Shown here: positions 1 through 4,637 of the stretch, one piece after another | Layout of the letters: each line of letters opens with the position of its first letter | Position numbering within the stretch: the first letter of the stretch is position 1 | NCBI GenBank assembly: GCA_009785015.1 | Contig: WQXD01000266.1 | Location: 1-5,072 of the forward strand | DNA from: Oscillospiraceae bacterium | GTDB lineage: Bacteria > Bacillota_A > Clostridia > Oscillospirales > WRJC01 | DNA: 5,072 nucleotides | Direction: 5' to 3' | Notes under the pieces: generated by a model | Databases searched by the model: none | Seen by the model: only the letters and a program-made list of their open reading frames with translations | What the model was told of the DNA's origin: nothing | Translations under genes and position numbers: made by a program

Positions 1-321
1 AAAGAAGCTGAAAACCCTTATGTTCTTTGTGCCCATAGCCGAAGCCGCCGCCATCACATTGCCGAAAACCCTCAGATGCTCTTCAAAATCGTCGGTGATC
101 CTTATTTTCCCTATGGGCGAGCCGATGGCCGAGGCCCTTATACCGTACATATCCAGCAGTTTTACCGCTTCGCCCAATTCCTGCTTGTCGAGCGCGCTCA
201 CGCTTTTTTGGTTTACGCCGCGCACCTCGATATATTCGATGCCGTTTTCTTTCAAGCCCTTTAGCTGATTTTCAAAATTGTCGTCTATTTCGTCGGCGAA
301 CCCGCTCAGTTTTACCGCCAT
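1..321 (-). CDS. Sugar phosphate isomerase/epimerase, TIM-barrel family (partial, C-terminus beyond left edge)
   Basis: The first 107 residues of a protein begin with ATG at 321-319 and read off the left edge without a stop. An AAGGGG ribosome binding site lies 8 nt upstream (330-335). The N-terminus (KLSGFADEID, residues 4-13), an EVRGVN segment (32-37), ASAIGSPIGKI (63-73) and KNIRVFSFF (99-107) are typical of the xylose-isomerase-like TIM-barrel superfamily (AP endonuclease 2 fold). Members bind a divalent metal and isomerise, epimerise or dehydrate sugars and sugar acids in the cytoplasm. The metal-binding residues of the later strands lie outside the window, so the substrate cannot be inferred. 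It follows the complete paralogue (351-1124) by 29 bp in the same direction and is almost certainly in the same operon. The family call is secure; the reaction is unknown. Confidence 0.85.
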   Translation of the reverse strand, partial: MAVKLSGFADEIDDNFENQLKGLKENGIEYIEVRGVNQKSVSALDKQELGEAVKLLDMYGIRASAIGSPIGKIRITDDFEEHLRVFGNVMAAASAMGTKNIRVFSFF

Positions 322-350
322 AAATATTTCCCCTTCCCTCAATCCGATAA

Positions 351-1124
351 TCAATCCTTGAATTTTCCGGTGGCCATCAGGTTGTCATAGCTGATCTTCA
401 TGCTCTCGAAAGCGTTCATATGCACTTCGTCCTGTTCCACGAAATGCCAGATCACGTCGTTTTTGGCCGAAACTTTGAGTATCCTTTTGAAATTCATATT
501 GCCCGTGCAAACTTCCGTCATCCCGATTTTGTCGTTTGACACATTCATGTCCTTTAAATGCGTGGCGAAAATCCTGCCGCTGTGTCTTTTGATAAACGAC
601 GCGGGGTCGACGCCTCCCGCCTGCGCCCAGTAAGTGTCGAATGTGAGCATGAATCCGTCTTCGTCGGTGTTCTCCAACAGGATTTCCATACCCGTTTTGC
701 CGTTGAATTTTTCAAACTCGAAGCGGTGGTTGTGATACAAAAAAACCTTTCCGCTCTGTTTGATTTTGCCGATGGCCGGCCCGAAATCCAGAGCGAATTG
801 TTTGAATCCCTCTTCGGTTCTTTCATGGCCGAACATGCCGCCCACCCCTATGCCGTCACAGCCGAAAATATCGTGTTCCTCGATCACTTTTTCGGTTTCG
901 TCCCTGATTTTTTGGGGCGACGTGTGGGTCAGGGTGACCTTCAGGCCGTTGTCCTTCGCGGCTTTTTTGATAAATTCCGGCGAGATGGTGCCGCCTATTC
1001 CGGATACCTGAACGTACCTGTATCCGATAGAGGCGATTTTTTCCATGGTTTTTGCGAAATCTTCTTCGTTTTGGGTGTACTCGCGCACAGTGTATAACTG
1101 GGCGCCAAGTTTTAAATCCGGCAT
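351..1124 (-). CDS. Sugar phosphate isomerase/epimerase, xylose-isomerase-like TIM barrel
   Basis: A complete 257-residue protein, a normal length for single-domain members of the AP endonuclease 2 / xylose-isomerase-like TIM-barrel family. It opens with KLGAQLYTVRE (residues 5-15), the usual first strand of inosose-dehydratase-like and related enzymes. Later landmarks are LYHNHRFEF (129-137), TFDTYWAQAGGVDP (161-174), ATHLKDM (187-193) and the terminal FVEQDE (228-233). Asp163, His189 and Glu230 are the likely metal ligands by analogy with the family; a fourth acidic ligand is probably Glu136 or nearby. The start is supported by TGGAGGT at 1134-1140, 9 nt before ATG. It is the first gene of a minus-strand operon with a second TIM-barrel paralogue behind it, driven by the promoter at 1164-1192. 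The partners suggest catabolism of a sugar, inositol-like compound or sugar acid. It does not look like hydroxypyruvate isomerase, although a glycerate kinase sits next door. The exact substrate is not assignable. Confidence 0.87.
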   Translation of the reverse strand: MPDLKLGAQLYTVREYTQNEEDFAKTMEKIASIGYRYVQVSGIGGTISPEFIKKAAKDNGLKVTLTHTSPQKIRDETEKVIEEHDIFGCDGIGVGGMFGHERTEEGFKQFALDFGPAIGKIKQSGKVFLYHNHRFEFEKFNGKTGMEILLENTDEDGFMLTFDTYWAQAGGVDPASFIKRHSGRIFATHLKDMNVSNDKIGMTEVCTGNMNFKRILKVSAKNDVIWHFVEQDEVHMNAFESMKISYDNLMATGKFKD

Positions 1125-1163
1125 TTGTGATATACCTCCATATTTTTGAGTTTCGATATACTA

Positions 1164-1192
1164 ATTATAGTTTAAAAAAATCCCGTTGTCAA
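1164..1192 (-). promoter_or_regulatory. Consensus sigma-A promoter for the TIM-barrel isomerase operon
   Basis: On the minus strand TTGACA (1192-1187) is followed by exactly 17 bp and TATAAT (1169-1164), a perfect match to the housekeeping consensus in both boxes. Transcription should begin near 1157, giving a leader of about 33 nt that contains the GGAGGT ribosome binding site. The spacer holds a run of T (A on the plus strand). A promoter this strong on a sugar-catabolic operon usually implies a repressor, but no clear operator is seen on this side. Confidence 0.85.
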
Positions 1193-1213
1193 CCATAATT
1201 TATTTAATTTTAC

Positions 1214-1242
1214 TTGAAAAAAATCTGAATATATGATATCAT
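1214..1242 (+). promoter_or_regulatory. Sigma-A promoter for glycerate kinase
   Basis: TTGAAA (1214-1219), a 17-bp spacer and TATCAT (1237-1242) each match the consensus at five of six positions. The expected start of transcription is near 1249, leaving a leader of about 40 nt. The two divergent promoters in this 164-bp gap lie back to back, with their -35 boxes separated by 21 bp, so a regulator binding between them could affect both genes. Confidence 0.75.
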
Positions 1243-1245
1243 TCA
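1226..1245. promoter_or_regulatory. Dyad overlapping the -10 box of the glycerate kinase promoter (possible operator)
   Basis: TGAAT (1226-1230) and ATTCA (1241-1245) form an inverted repeat around a 10-bp centre. Offset within it, ATGATATCAT (1233-1242) is a perfect 10-bp palindrome that covers the -10 box. A protein bound here would block RNA polymerase, so a repressor site is plausible. The region is very AT-rich, where such dyads arise by chance, and the two symmetries do not share a centre. No specific regulator can be named. Confidence 0.3.
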
Positions 1246-1288
1246 AATAAATTCTTTTGTAATTTTTTTGGAGGGGTTGGTTTAAAAC

Positions 1289-2422
1289 ATGAAAAAAGCC
1301 GTCATCGCGCCGGATTCGTTCAAAGGGACGATGTCGTCGCCCGAAGTCTGCGGGATCATCGCCCGGGCATTTGAAAAAATAAAGCCCGGGACCGCCACCG
1401 TGCAAATTCCGGCAGCCGACGGAGGCGAGGGCACCACCGACGCGTTTTTATACGCGATGGGCGGAGAAAAGGTATATGTCAAGACAAAAAATCCCCTGTT
1501 TGAGGATATGGAAGCGTATTACGCGATCTTAAAGGACGGCACCGCGGTGATCGAGACGGCGGCGGCTTCGGGGCTGACATTGATAGAAAACAAAAAAGAT
1601 CCCCTGAACGCCTCCACTTACGGCACGGGGCTGTTGATAAAAGACGCCCTCGACAAAAACTGCCGCAAAATCATACTGGGGCTCGGCGGAAGCGCCACAA
1701 GCGACGGCGGCGCGGGGATAATATCCGCCCTCGGCGCGAAGCTGACAAATGAGAACGGGGAAAAGATTGTGCCGTCGAATCTCGGGCTGGGCAGCCTGAA
1801 GCACATAGACGTCTCGGCGCTCGACAACAGGCTGAAAGAGCGCGAATTTGTGATAGCCTGCGACGTCGGCAACGTTTTATGCGGGCCCCTCGGGGCCGCG
1901 CGCGTGTTCGGGCCGCAAAAAGGCGCAGATGAAAAAACCGTCGGGATATTGGATGAAAACTTAAAAAGATATGCCCATGTACTGCAAAACAAAACGGGCA
2001 GGGATATATCAGGTGTTCCGAAGACGGGGGCGGCGGGGGGGATTTTGGCCTCGCTTCTGTCTTTTGACGAATTTTTCAAATGCGAGATCTGTTCGGGCAT
2101 AGATATAATTTTGGACGCTGCGGGTTTTGACGAAGCCATAAGAGACGCAGACCTCGTGATAACCGGCGAAGGGCGCTTCGATTCCCAGAGCCTTTACGGA
2201 AAAGCGGTTTCGGGGATCGCCAAAAGGGCAAAAAAACAAAACAAACCGGTCATAGTGATCGCGGGGGCCGCGGAGGGGTACGGGGACGAAATCTATGACT
2301 TGGGCATTCGCGCGGTTTTTTGCGCGTGTTCGGGGCTGTACGCCGATTTTGAACAGTTGAAGAAAATGTGCGCCGGGGATTTATACAGAACTGCGGAAAA
2401 TATTCTGAGGGTGATTCACTAA
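1289..2422 (+). CDS. glxK: Glycerate 2-kinase (GlxK/GarK family)
   Basis: A complete 377-residue cytoplasmic enzyme of the normal length for this family, which phosphorylates D-glycerate with ATP, usually to 2-phosphoglycerate, feeding lower glycolysis. Family hallmarks are all present: APDSFKGTMSS (residues 7-17), PAADGGEGTTDA (41-52), TYGTG (110-114), GLGGSATSDGGAG (131-143), the CDVGNVLCGPLGA segment (191-203), FGPQKGA (207-213), TGAAGGI (246-252) and VITGEGRFDSQS (290-301). The segment at 191-203 usually reads with Pro where Val196 stands, a mild deviation. The start is fixed by the canonical N-terminus; a GGAGGGG ribosome site at 1270-1276 sits 12 nt upstream, rather far. It is transcribed alone from 1214-1242, divergently from the TIM-barrel operon. 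Its TAA stop (2420-2422) overlaps the stop of the oppositely oriented DUF3791-type gene, and the stop lies inside the 10-bp repeat. Confidence 0.95.
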   Translation: MKKAVIAPDSFKGTMSSPEVCGIIARAFEKIKPGTATVQIPAADGGEGTTDAFLYAMGGEKVYVKTKNPLFEDMEAYYAILKDGTAVIETAAASGLTLIENKKDPLNASTYGTGLLIKDALDKNCRKIILGLGGSATSDGGAGIISALGAKLTNENGEKIVPSNLGLGSLKHIDVSALDNRLKEREFVIACDVGNVLCGPLGAARVFGPQKGADEKTVGILDENLKRYAHVLQNKTGRDISGVPKTGAAGGILASLLSFDEFFKCEICSGIDIILDAAGFDEAIRDADLVITGEGRFDSQSLYGKAVSGIAKRAKKQNKPVIVIAGAAEGYGDEIYDLGIRAVFCACSGLYADFEQLKKMCAGDLYRTAENILRVIH

Positions 2423-2423
2423 A
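2414..2423 (+). repeat. Left copy of a 10-bp direct repeat (ATTCACTAAA) bounding the three-gene cassette
   Basis: ATTCACTAAA includes the last His codon and TAA stop of glycerate kinase. An identical copy in the same orientation lies at 3443-3452, between the DUF3990-type gene and butyrate kinase. Upstream bases are also similar (GGTG just before both copies, allowing a 2-bp offset). Its placement exactly at the composition boundary suggests a target-site duplication or recombination site. A single 10-bp match could be chance within a kilobase, but a match at both junctions is less expected. Confidence 0.5.
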
Positions 2424-2652
2424 CCTTATTAGCAGACTGGTCTTGGTTGTGATTTTTGATATATTCGTCGATACTATCGACAATGTATAGCGGGCTTGTC
2501 ATGTGCAAGCCATCCCAACACCCAATAATAAACCGCGTCGCACCCGTCTTACGCAGGTAGTTATAGGCGTCCTGCCCGCTGAGTCCCTTTTCATCCTTGT
2601 ATAATTCAACGCAGGACGCCAAGAACCATACTTCGCCTTTTTGTTTCGTCAT
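2419..2652 (-). CDS. DUF3791-type small protein (third gene of cassette)
   Basis: A 77-residue protein starting at ATG 2652-2650, with GGAGG 7 nt upstream; the ATG overlaps the TGA of the preceding gene (ATGA), so translation is probably coupled. The layout matches the DUF3791 family as I know it: an N-terminal helix with FLASCVELYKDEKGLSG (residues 10-26), a DAYNYLRKTGA helix (28-38), a GCWDGLHM segment (44-51, commonly Y-x-x-LHT in relatives) and YIVDSIDEYIK (56-66). No catalytic residues, signal peptide or membrane segment are visible. The family has no established function, but it recurs beside DUF3990-type proteins, so a partner, antitoxin or immunity role is inferred. Its TAG stop (2421-2419) lies in the left direct repeat and overlaps the glycerate kinase stop on the other strand. 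Confidence 0.82.
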   Translation of the reverse strand: MTKQKGEVWFLASCVELYKDEKGLSGQDAYNYLRKTGATRFIIGCWDGLHMTSPLYIVDSIDEYIKNHNQDQSANKV

Positions 2653-2888
2653 ATCTGTTCCTCCGGGAAAGTGATTTTTCCTGTGTCCAATTCTTCTTCC
2701 AACATATCAAATAAAATTGGATACCCAAGCCGCCACAACTTTGTTTTTGCATCTTCTAACGCTTTATATAGCTGTGAGTTGTATAGGATGTCAGAGGCTT
2801 CTTCCAAACTTAGTTTTCGGTTTTTCATTAGTAAATTTATTATTCCCGGAGTTATCATTGCGATTACAGGAGAAATGCTCTTACCCAT
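2649..2888 (-). CDS. Small acidic protein of unknown function (middle gene of cassette)
   Basis: A 79-residue protein with ATG at 2888-2886 that shares one base with the TAA of the DUF3990-type gene (TAATG); an AAGGGGGG ribosome site lies 8 nt upstream. Its TGA overlaps the ATG of the next gene. Residues 4-20 are hydrophobic but broken by prolines and look like part of a folded domain rather than a signal peptide. The centre, LSLEEASDILYNSQLYKALED (26-46), predicts two helices, followed by TKLWRLGYPILFDMLEEEL (49-67) and an acidic end TGKITFPEEQ (69-78). I have an impression of similar small proteins beside DUF3990/DUF3791 loci, but I cannot name a family. The tight coupling argues that it works with the first gene, perhaps as its inhibitor. 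No enzymatic motif is seen. Confidence 0.75.
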   Translation of the reverse strand: MGKSISPVIAMITPGIINLLMKNRKLSLEEASDILYNSQLYKALEDAKTKLWRLGYPILFDMLEEELDTGKITFPEEQI

Positions 2889-3448
2889 TAGAAATACCCC
2901 CCTTTAATTTCAAAAGATTTGATAAACCGAAGCATGGATAACGCCCTTTCGCTTTTTATGCACACTTGGTCAACAAGTTTACTCGTTTTTAATGTAATGA
3001 TTGTAACTTCTTCGTTGAGGAATCCACCTAAAAACGCTTGAATTGTCGGCATAACGGCATCATTTGCCACCGCGCCGATAACGATGTCGTAGCTCTCGCC
3101 CTTGTAAGTTTTAAGCCTATTATCCGTGACAAAGCGTAGCCACTCAGCATCGGCACTTGCAAATTTGCGAACAGCAAGCGTCGATTCTGCGGCTTCCATG
3201 TCGAACTCGTAAACACTGACAGTGGCGATGCCGGTTTTTCTGCGGTTTATAACAATTTCAGAAAAACGAATCGCTTGCCTTTCATTGGTGGTCAAGTAAA
3301 ACCCTGCACCGAAGTCAAGCCCGCGCGTTTGTACTATCAAACGCGGTTCTTCAACTGCTAAGTTGCTGCCATGATATAAAAGTATATTTTTCACCTCGTT
3401 CAACGTATAATTATGCGCAGTTTTGTGCTGTATAATGGTGGTATTCAC
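2888..3448 (-). CDS. DUF3990-type protein, likely ADP-ribosyltransferase fold (candidate toxin)
   Basis: A protein of up to 186 residues whose core matches the DUF3990 family: LLYHGSN (residues 23-29), GLDFGAGFYLTT (43-54), a helix with RQAIRFSE (57-64), AEWLRFVTDNR (101-111), YDIVIGAVAND (120-130), then LKTSKLVDQVCIKSERALSML (153-173). His26, Tyr51 and Gln161 occupy places that resemble the three catalytic or NAD-binding positions of H-Y-x type ADP-ribosyltransferases; this is fold-level inference. Deviations from usual members are Ala48 (often Lys) and Ala126 (often Pro). There is no signal peptide, so it should act in the cytoplasm. The reported start is a GTG inside the right direct repeat with no ribosome site. 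Homologous N-termini usually begin right before the YHGS motif, so translation may start near codons 19-22 (see 3392-3397). It leads the cassette, 14 bp after butyrate kinase, with no clear promoter of its own. The family call is good; a toxin role is inferred. Confidence 0.82.
   Translation of the reverse strand: MNTTIIQHKTAHNYTLNEVKNILLYHGSNLAVEEPRLIVQTRGLDFGAGFYLTTNERQAIRFSEIVINRRKTGIATVSVYEFDMEAAESTLAVRKFASADAEWLRFVTDNRLKTYKGESYDIVIGAVANDAVMPTIQAFLGGFLNEEVTIITLKTSKLVDQVCIKSERALSMLRFIKSFEIKGGYF
3392..3397 (-). promoter_or_regulatory. Ribosome binding site inside the DUF3990-type reading frame
   Basis: GAGGTG (minus strand, 3397-3392) is the only good Shine-Dalgarno match near the 5' end of the DUF3990-type gene. 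Six nucleotides further on lies codon 22, ATA (3385-3383), directly before the LLYHGSN motif, where relatives usually have their initiator Met. This suggests that the original start was ATG at this codon and has mutated, or that ATA is used as a rare start. The in-frame GTG at 3394-3392 overlaps the site itself and lacks its own ribosome site. Confidence 0.5.
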
Positions 3449-3452
3449 TAAA
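3443..3452 (+). repeat. Right copy of the 10-bp direct repeat (ATTCACTAAA)
   Basis: Identical in sequence and orientation to 2414-2423. It lies in the 14-bp gap between the stop of butyrate kinase and the nominal GTG of the DUF3990-type gene, and that GTG is part of the repeat. On the minus strand the repeat reads TTTAGTGAAT, which gives the TAG stop of the DUF3791-type gene at the other end. The same short sequence therefore supplies both nominal ends of the cassette reading frames. Confidence 0.5.
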
Positions 3453-3462
3453 GCGGATTGAT

Positions 3463-4524
3463 TTAATAAACTTTGGCTTTTTCGATCCCGGACAAAATCC
3501 GCACCGCGCCCTCGGCGAGCGCCTGCATTTCGTATTCGCCCCTGTATACGAGAATTTTCGCGTATGGGCCAACTCGCTTTGAAACGGCGGGGACGATCCA
3601 GTCCGATTTCGCCATTCCCCCCGTGAGAATCACCGCGTCGACCGCCTCGCCTTCAAAAGCGGCCAGATAGCCTAAGATATAGAAGGCGATGCGGTAGGCC
3701 ATCGTATCCAGCAAAAGCGCCGTTTGTCTGTCAATAGCGGCGAGTTCTTCTATTTGGATCAAATCGACCATGCCGGTGTAGGCCATTATCCCGCTTTGCG
3801 TGGACAGCTCGCGGTAGAGTTCCTCGCGCGATTTGCCGGAGGTCATGATATAGTCCAAAAGCTGCAGGTTGGGCAGCTGCCCCGGACGGTCTATGCAAAA
3901 GGGCCCTTCTTCGGCGGGGCTGCACGCGTCGGTCATGCGGCCCTTGCGGTGGGCGGCGACGGTCACCCCGCCGCCCATATGGGCCACGACAAAATTGCAT
4001 TCTTCATAGGGCCTGCCGAGCTTTTGGGCGGCGTAGCGCGCCACCGCCTTGTGGTTCAGGGCGTGCACCTTGCAGATGCGGCGTATTTGGGGATGGCCCG
4101 TGATATAGCTCTCGGGCATGAATTCATCCACGGAAACCGGATCCGTGTAATAGACGGGCTTGTTGTAGCGCTCTGAGAGTATTTTGCCGCAGAACGGGCT
4201 CACGTTGGCGGCGTGCTCGCCCCAGCGCGCGTGTTTTAAATCGTCCAAGAGCGCGTCGTTTACCCCATAAGTCCCGCTTTCGAGCGGTTTGCAGAAACCT
4301 CCCCGGCAGGCGATCGCGTCGATACTCGAAAAATCCGGGATTTTTTCGGCGATCACTTCGTCGATGGCCCCCATGCGGAAATCTATCTGGTCATAAACGC
4401 GGTAAAACGATTGTATTATTTCGGGGTCGTGCCGCTTGGTCACGGACCATATCTCCCTGCCGTCTTCAAACAGGGCGGTTTTCAAACTCGAAGAACCGGG
4501 GTTTATAACAAAAATTCTATACAT
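3463..4524 (-). CDS. buk: Butyrate kinase (acetokinase family)
   Basis: A complete 353-residue cytoplasmic kinase, the usual size of butyrate kinase and shorter than acetate kinase. It belongs to the ASKHA sugar-kinase/acetokinase superfamily and should interconvert butyryl phosphate plus ADP with butyrate plus ATP, or act on a branched or related acyl phosphate. Motifs are INPGSSSLKTALF (residues 7-19), RGGFCKPLESGTYGVN (74-89), HAANV (103-107), TDPVSVDEF (126-134), HALNHKAVARYAA (153-165), HMGGGVTVAAH (181-191), GPFCIDRPGQLP (206-217), ILTGGMAKSDW (298-308) and RGEYEMQALAEG (327-338). Two places deviate: the segment SGIMAYTGMVDL (243-254), where relatives have a glycine pair and LGT, and Arg327, where Pro is usual. 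The start is supported by GAGGAT at 4534-4539, 9 nt upstream. No phosphotransbutyrylase gene is visible, so the physiological acyl group is uncertain. No terminator is seen after its stop, and the cassette follows by 14 bp. Confidence 0.92.
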   Translation of the reverse strand: MYRIFVINPGSSSLKTALFEDGREIWSVTKRHDPEIIQSFYRVYDQIDFRMGAIDEVIAEKIPDFSSIDAIACRGGFCKPLESGTYGVNDALLDDLKHARWGEHAANVSPFCGKILSERYNKPVYYTDPVSVDEFMPESYITGHPQIRRICKVHALNHKAVARYAAQKLGRPYEECNFVVAHMGGGVTVAAHRKGRMTDACSPAEEGPFCIDRPGQLPNLQLLDYIMTSGKSREELYRELSTQSGIMAYTGMVDLIQIEELAAIDRQTALLLDTMAYRIAFYILGYLAAFEGEAVDAVILTGGMAKSDWIVPAVSKRVGPYAKILVYRGEYEMQALAEGAVRILSGIEKAKVY

Positions 4525-4562
4525 GATATCTCTATCCTCGCTTGCAGATGATCTATAAGGCT

Positions 4563-4591
4563 ATCATAACATTTTGCTTCGATTTTGTCAA
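4563..4591 (-). promoter_or_regulatory. Strong sigma-A promoter for butyrate kinase
   Basis: On the minus strand TTGACA (4591-4586), 17 bp, then TATGAT (4568-4563), with TG one base before the -10 box (an extended -10). The expected transcription start is near 4556, leaving a leader of about 32 nt with the GAGGAT ribosome site. With no terminator between butyrate kinase and the cassette, this promoter probably also transcribes the three cassette genes. Confidence 0.85.
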
Positions 4592-4612
4592 GCGGGTAAA
4601 AAAAATTAAACT
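4585..4612 (+). promoter_or_regulatory. Weak candidate promoter for the right-edge gene, overlapping the butyrate kinase -35 box
   Basis: TTGTCA (4585-4590), a 16-bp spacer and TAAACT (4607-4612) match the consensus at five and four of six positions. The -35 box lies on the near-palindrome TTGTCAA that also gives TTGACA on the other strand, so the two divergent promoters would compete for polymerase. Spacing is suboptimal and the region is AT-rich, so this is a tentative call. Confidence 0.3.
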
Positions 4613-4637
4613 CAAAAAGAAAGGCATGGTCATAATT

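Larger units (their letters stand above)
2424..3442 (-). other. Putative inserted three-gene cassette (DUF3990-type ADP-ribosyltransferase-like protein plus two small partners)
   Basis: The segment between the two 10-bp repeats holds three tightly overlapping minus-strand genes, joined by TAATG and ATGA junctions. Its base composition is visibly more AT-rich than glycerate kinase on one side and butyrate kinase on the other. No transposase, integrase or convincing terminal inverted repeat is present. Joining the flanks at one repeat copy gives glycerate kinase and butyrate kinase as convergent genes with stops 11 bp apart, a natural ancestral arrangement. The overlaps, small sizes and toxin-like first gene suggest a toxin-antitoxin or defence unit. 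The insertion mechanism and function are inference. Confidence 0.5.

Noticed and set aside
558..1097. Long plus-strand open frame of 179 codons opposite the TIM-barrel isomerase.
   Set aside because: It is the antisense shadow of a clear family member, has no recognisable motifs and lacks a ribosome site.
1618..2139. Long minus-strand open frame of 173 codons opposite glycerate kinase.
   Set aside because: It lies entirely inside a strongly conserved enzyme gene and its product is low-complexity, rich in Ser and Pro.
2424..3442. Possible short terminal inverted repeats of the cassette: CCTTATTAGCAG at the left end against CCATTATACAGCA read from the right end on the minus strand.
   Set aside because: The match needs gaps and is only about a dozen AT-rich bases, so it is not convincing as transposon ends. 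No transposase is present.
3386..3448. A separate promoter for the cassette, for example TTGAAC (3401-3406) with an AT-rich -10 downstream, or CATAAT-like boxes near 3410.
   Set aside because: Either the spacing is right but the -10 match is poor, or transcription would start inside the coding frame beyond the ribosome site.
3724..4176. Plus-strand open frame of 150 codons opposite butyrate kinase.
   Set aside because: Shadow frame of a GC-rich coding sequence; no homology signal and no ribosome site.
4523..4530. The 8-mer ATGATATC at the butyrate kinase start also occurs at 1233-1240 in the other promoter region, hinting at a shared operator.
   Set aside because: At 4523-4530 only half of the palindrome is present and it overlaps a start codon; an 8-bp AT-rich match is expected by chance.
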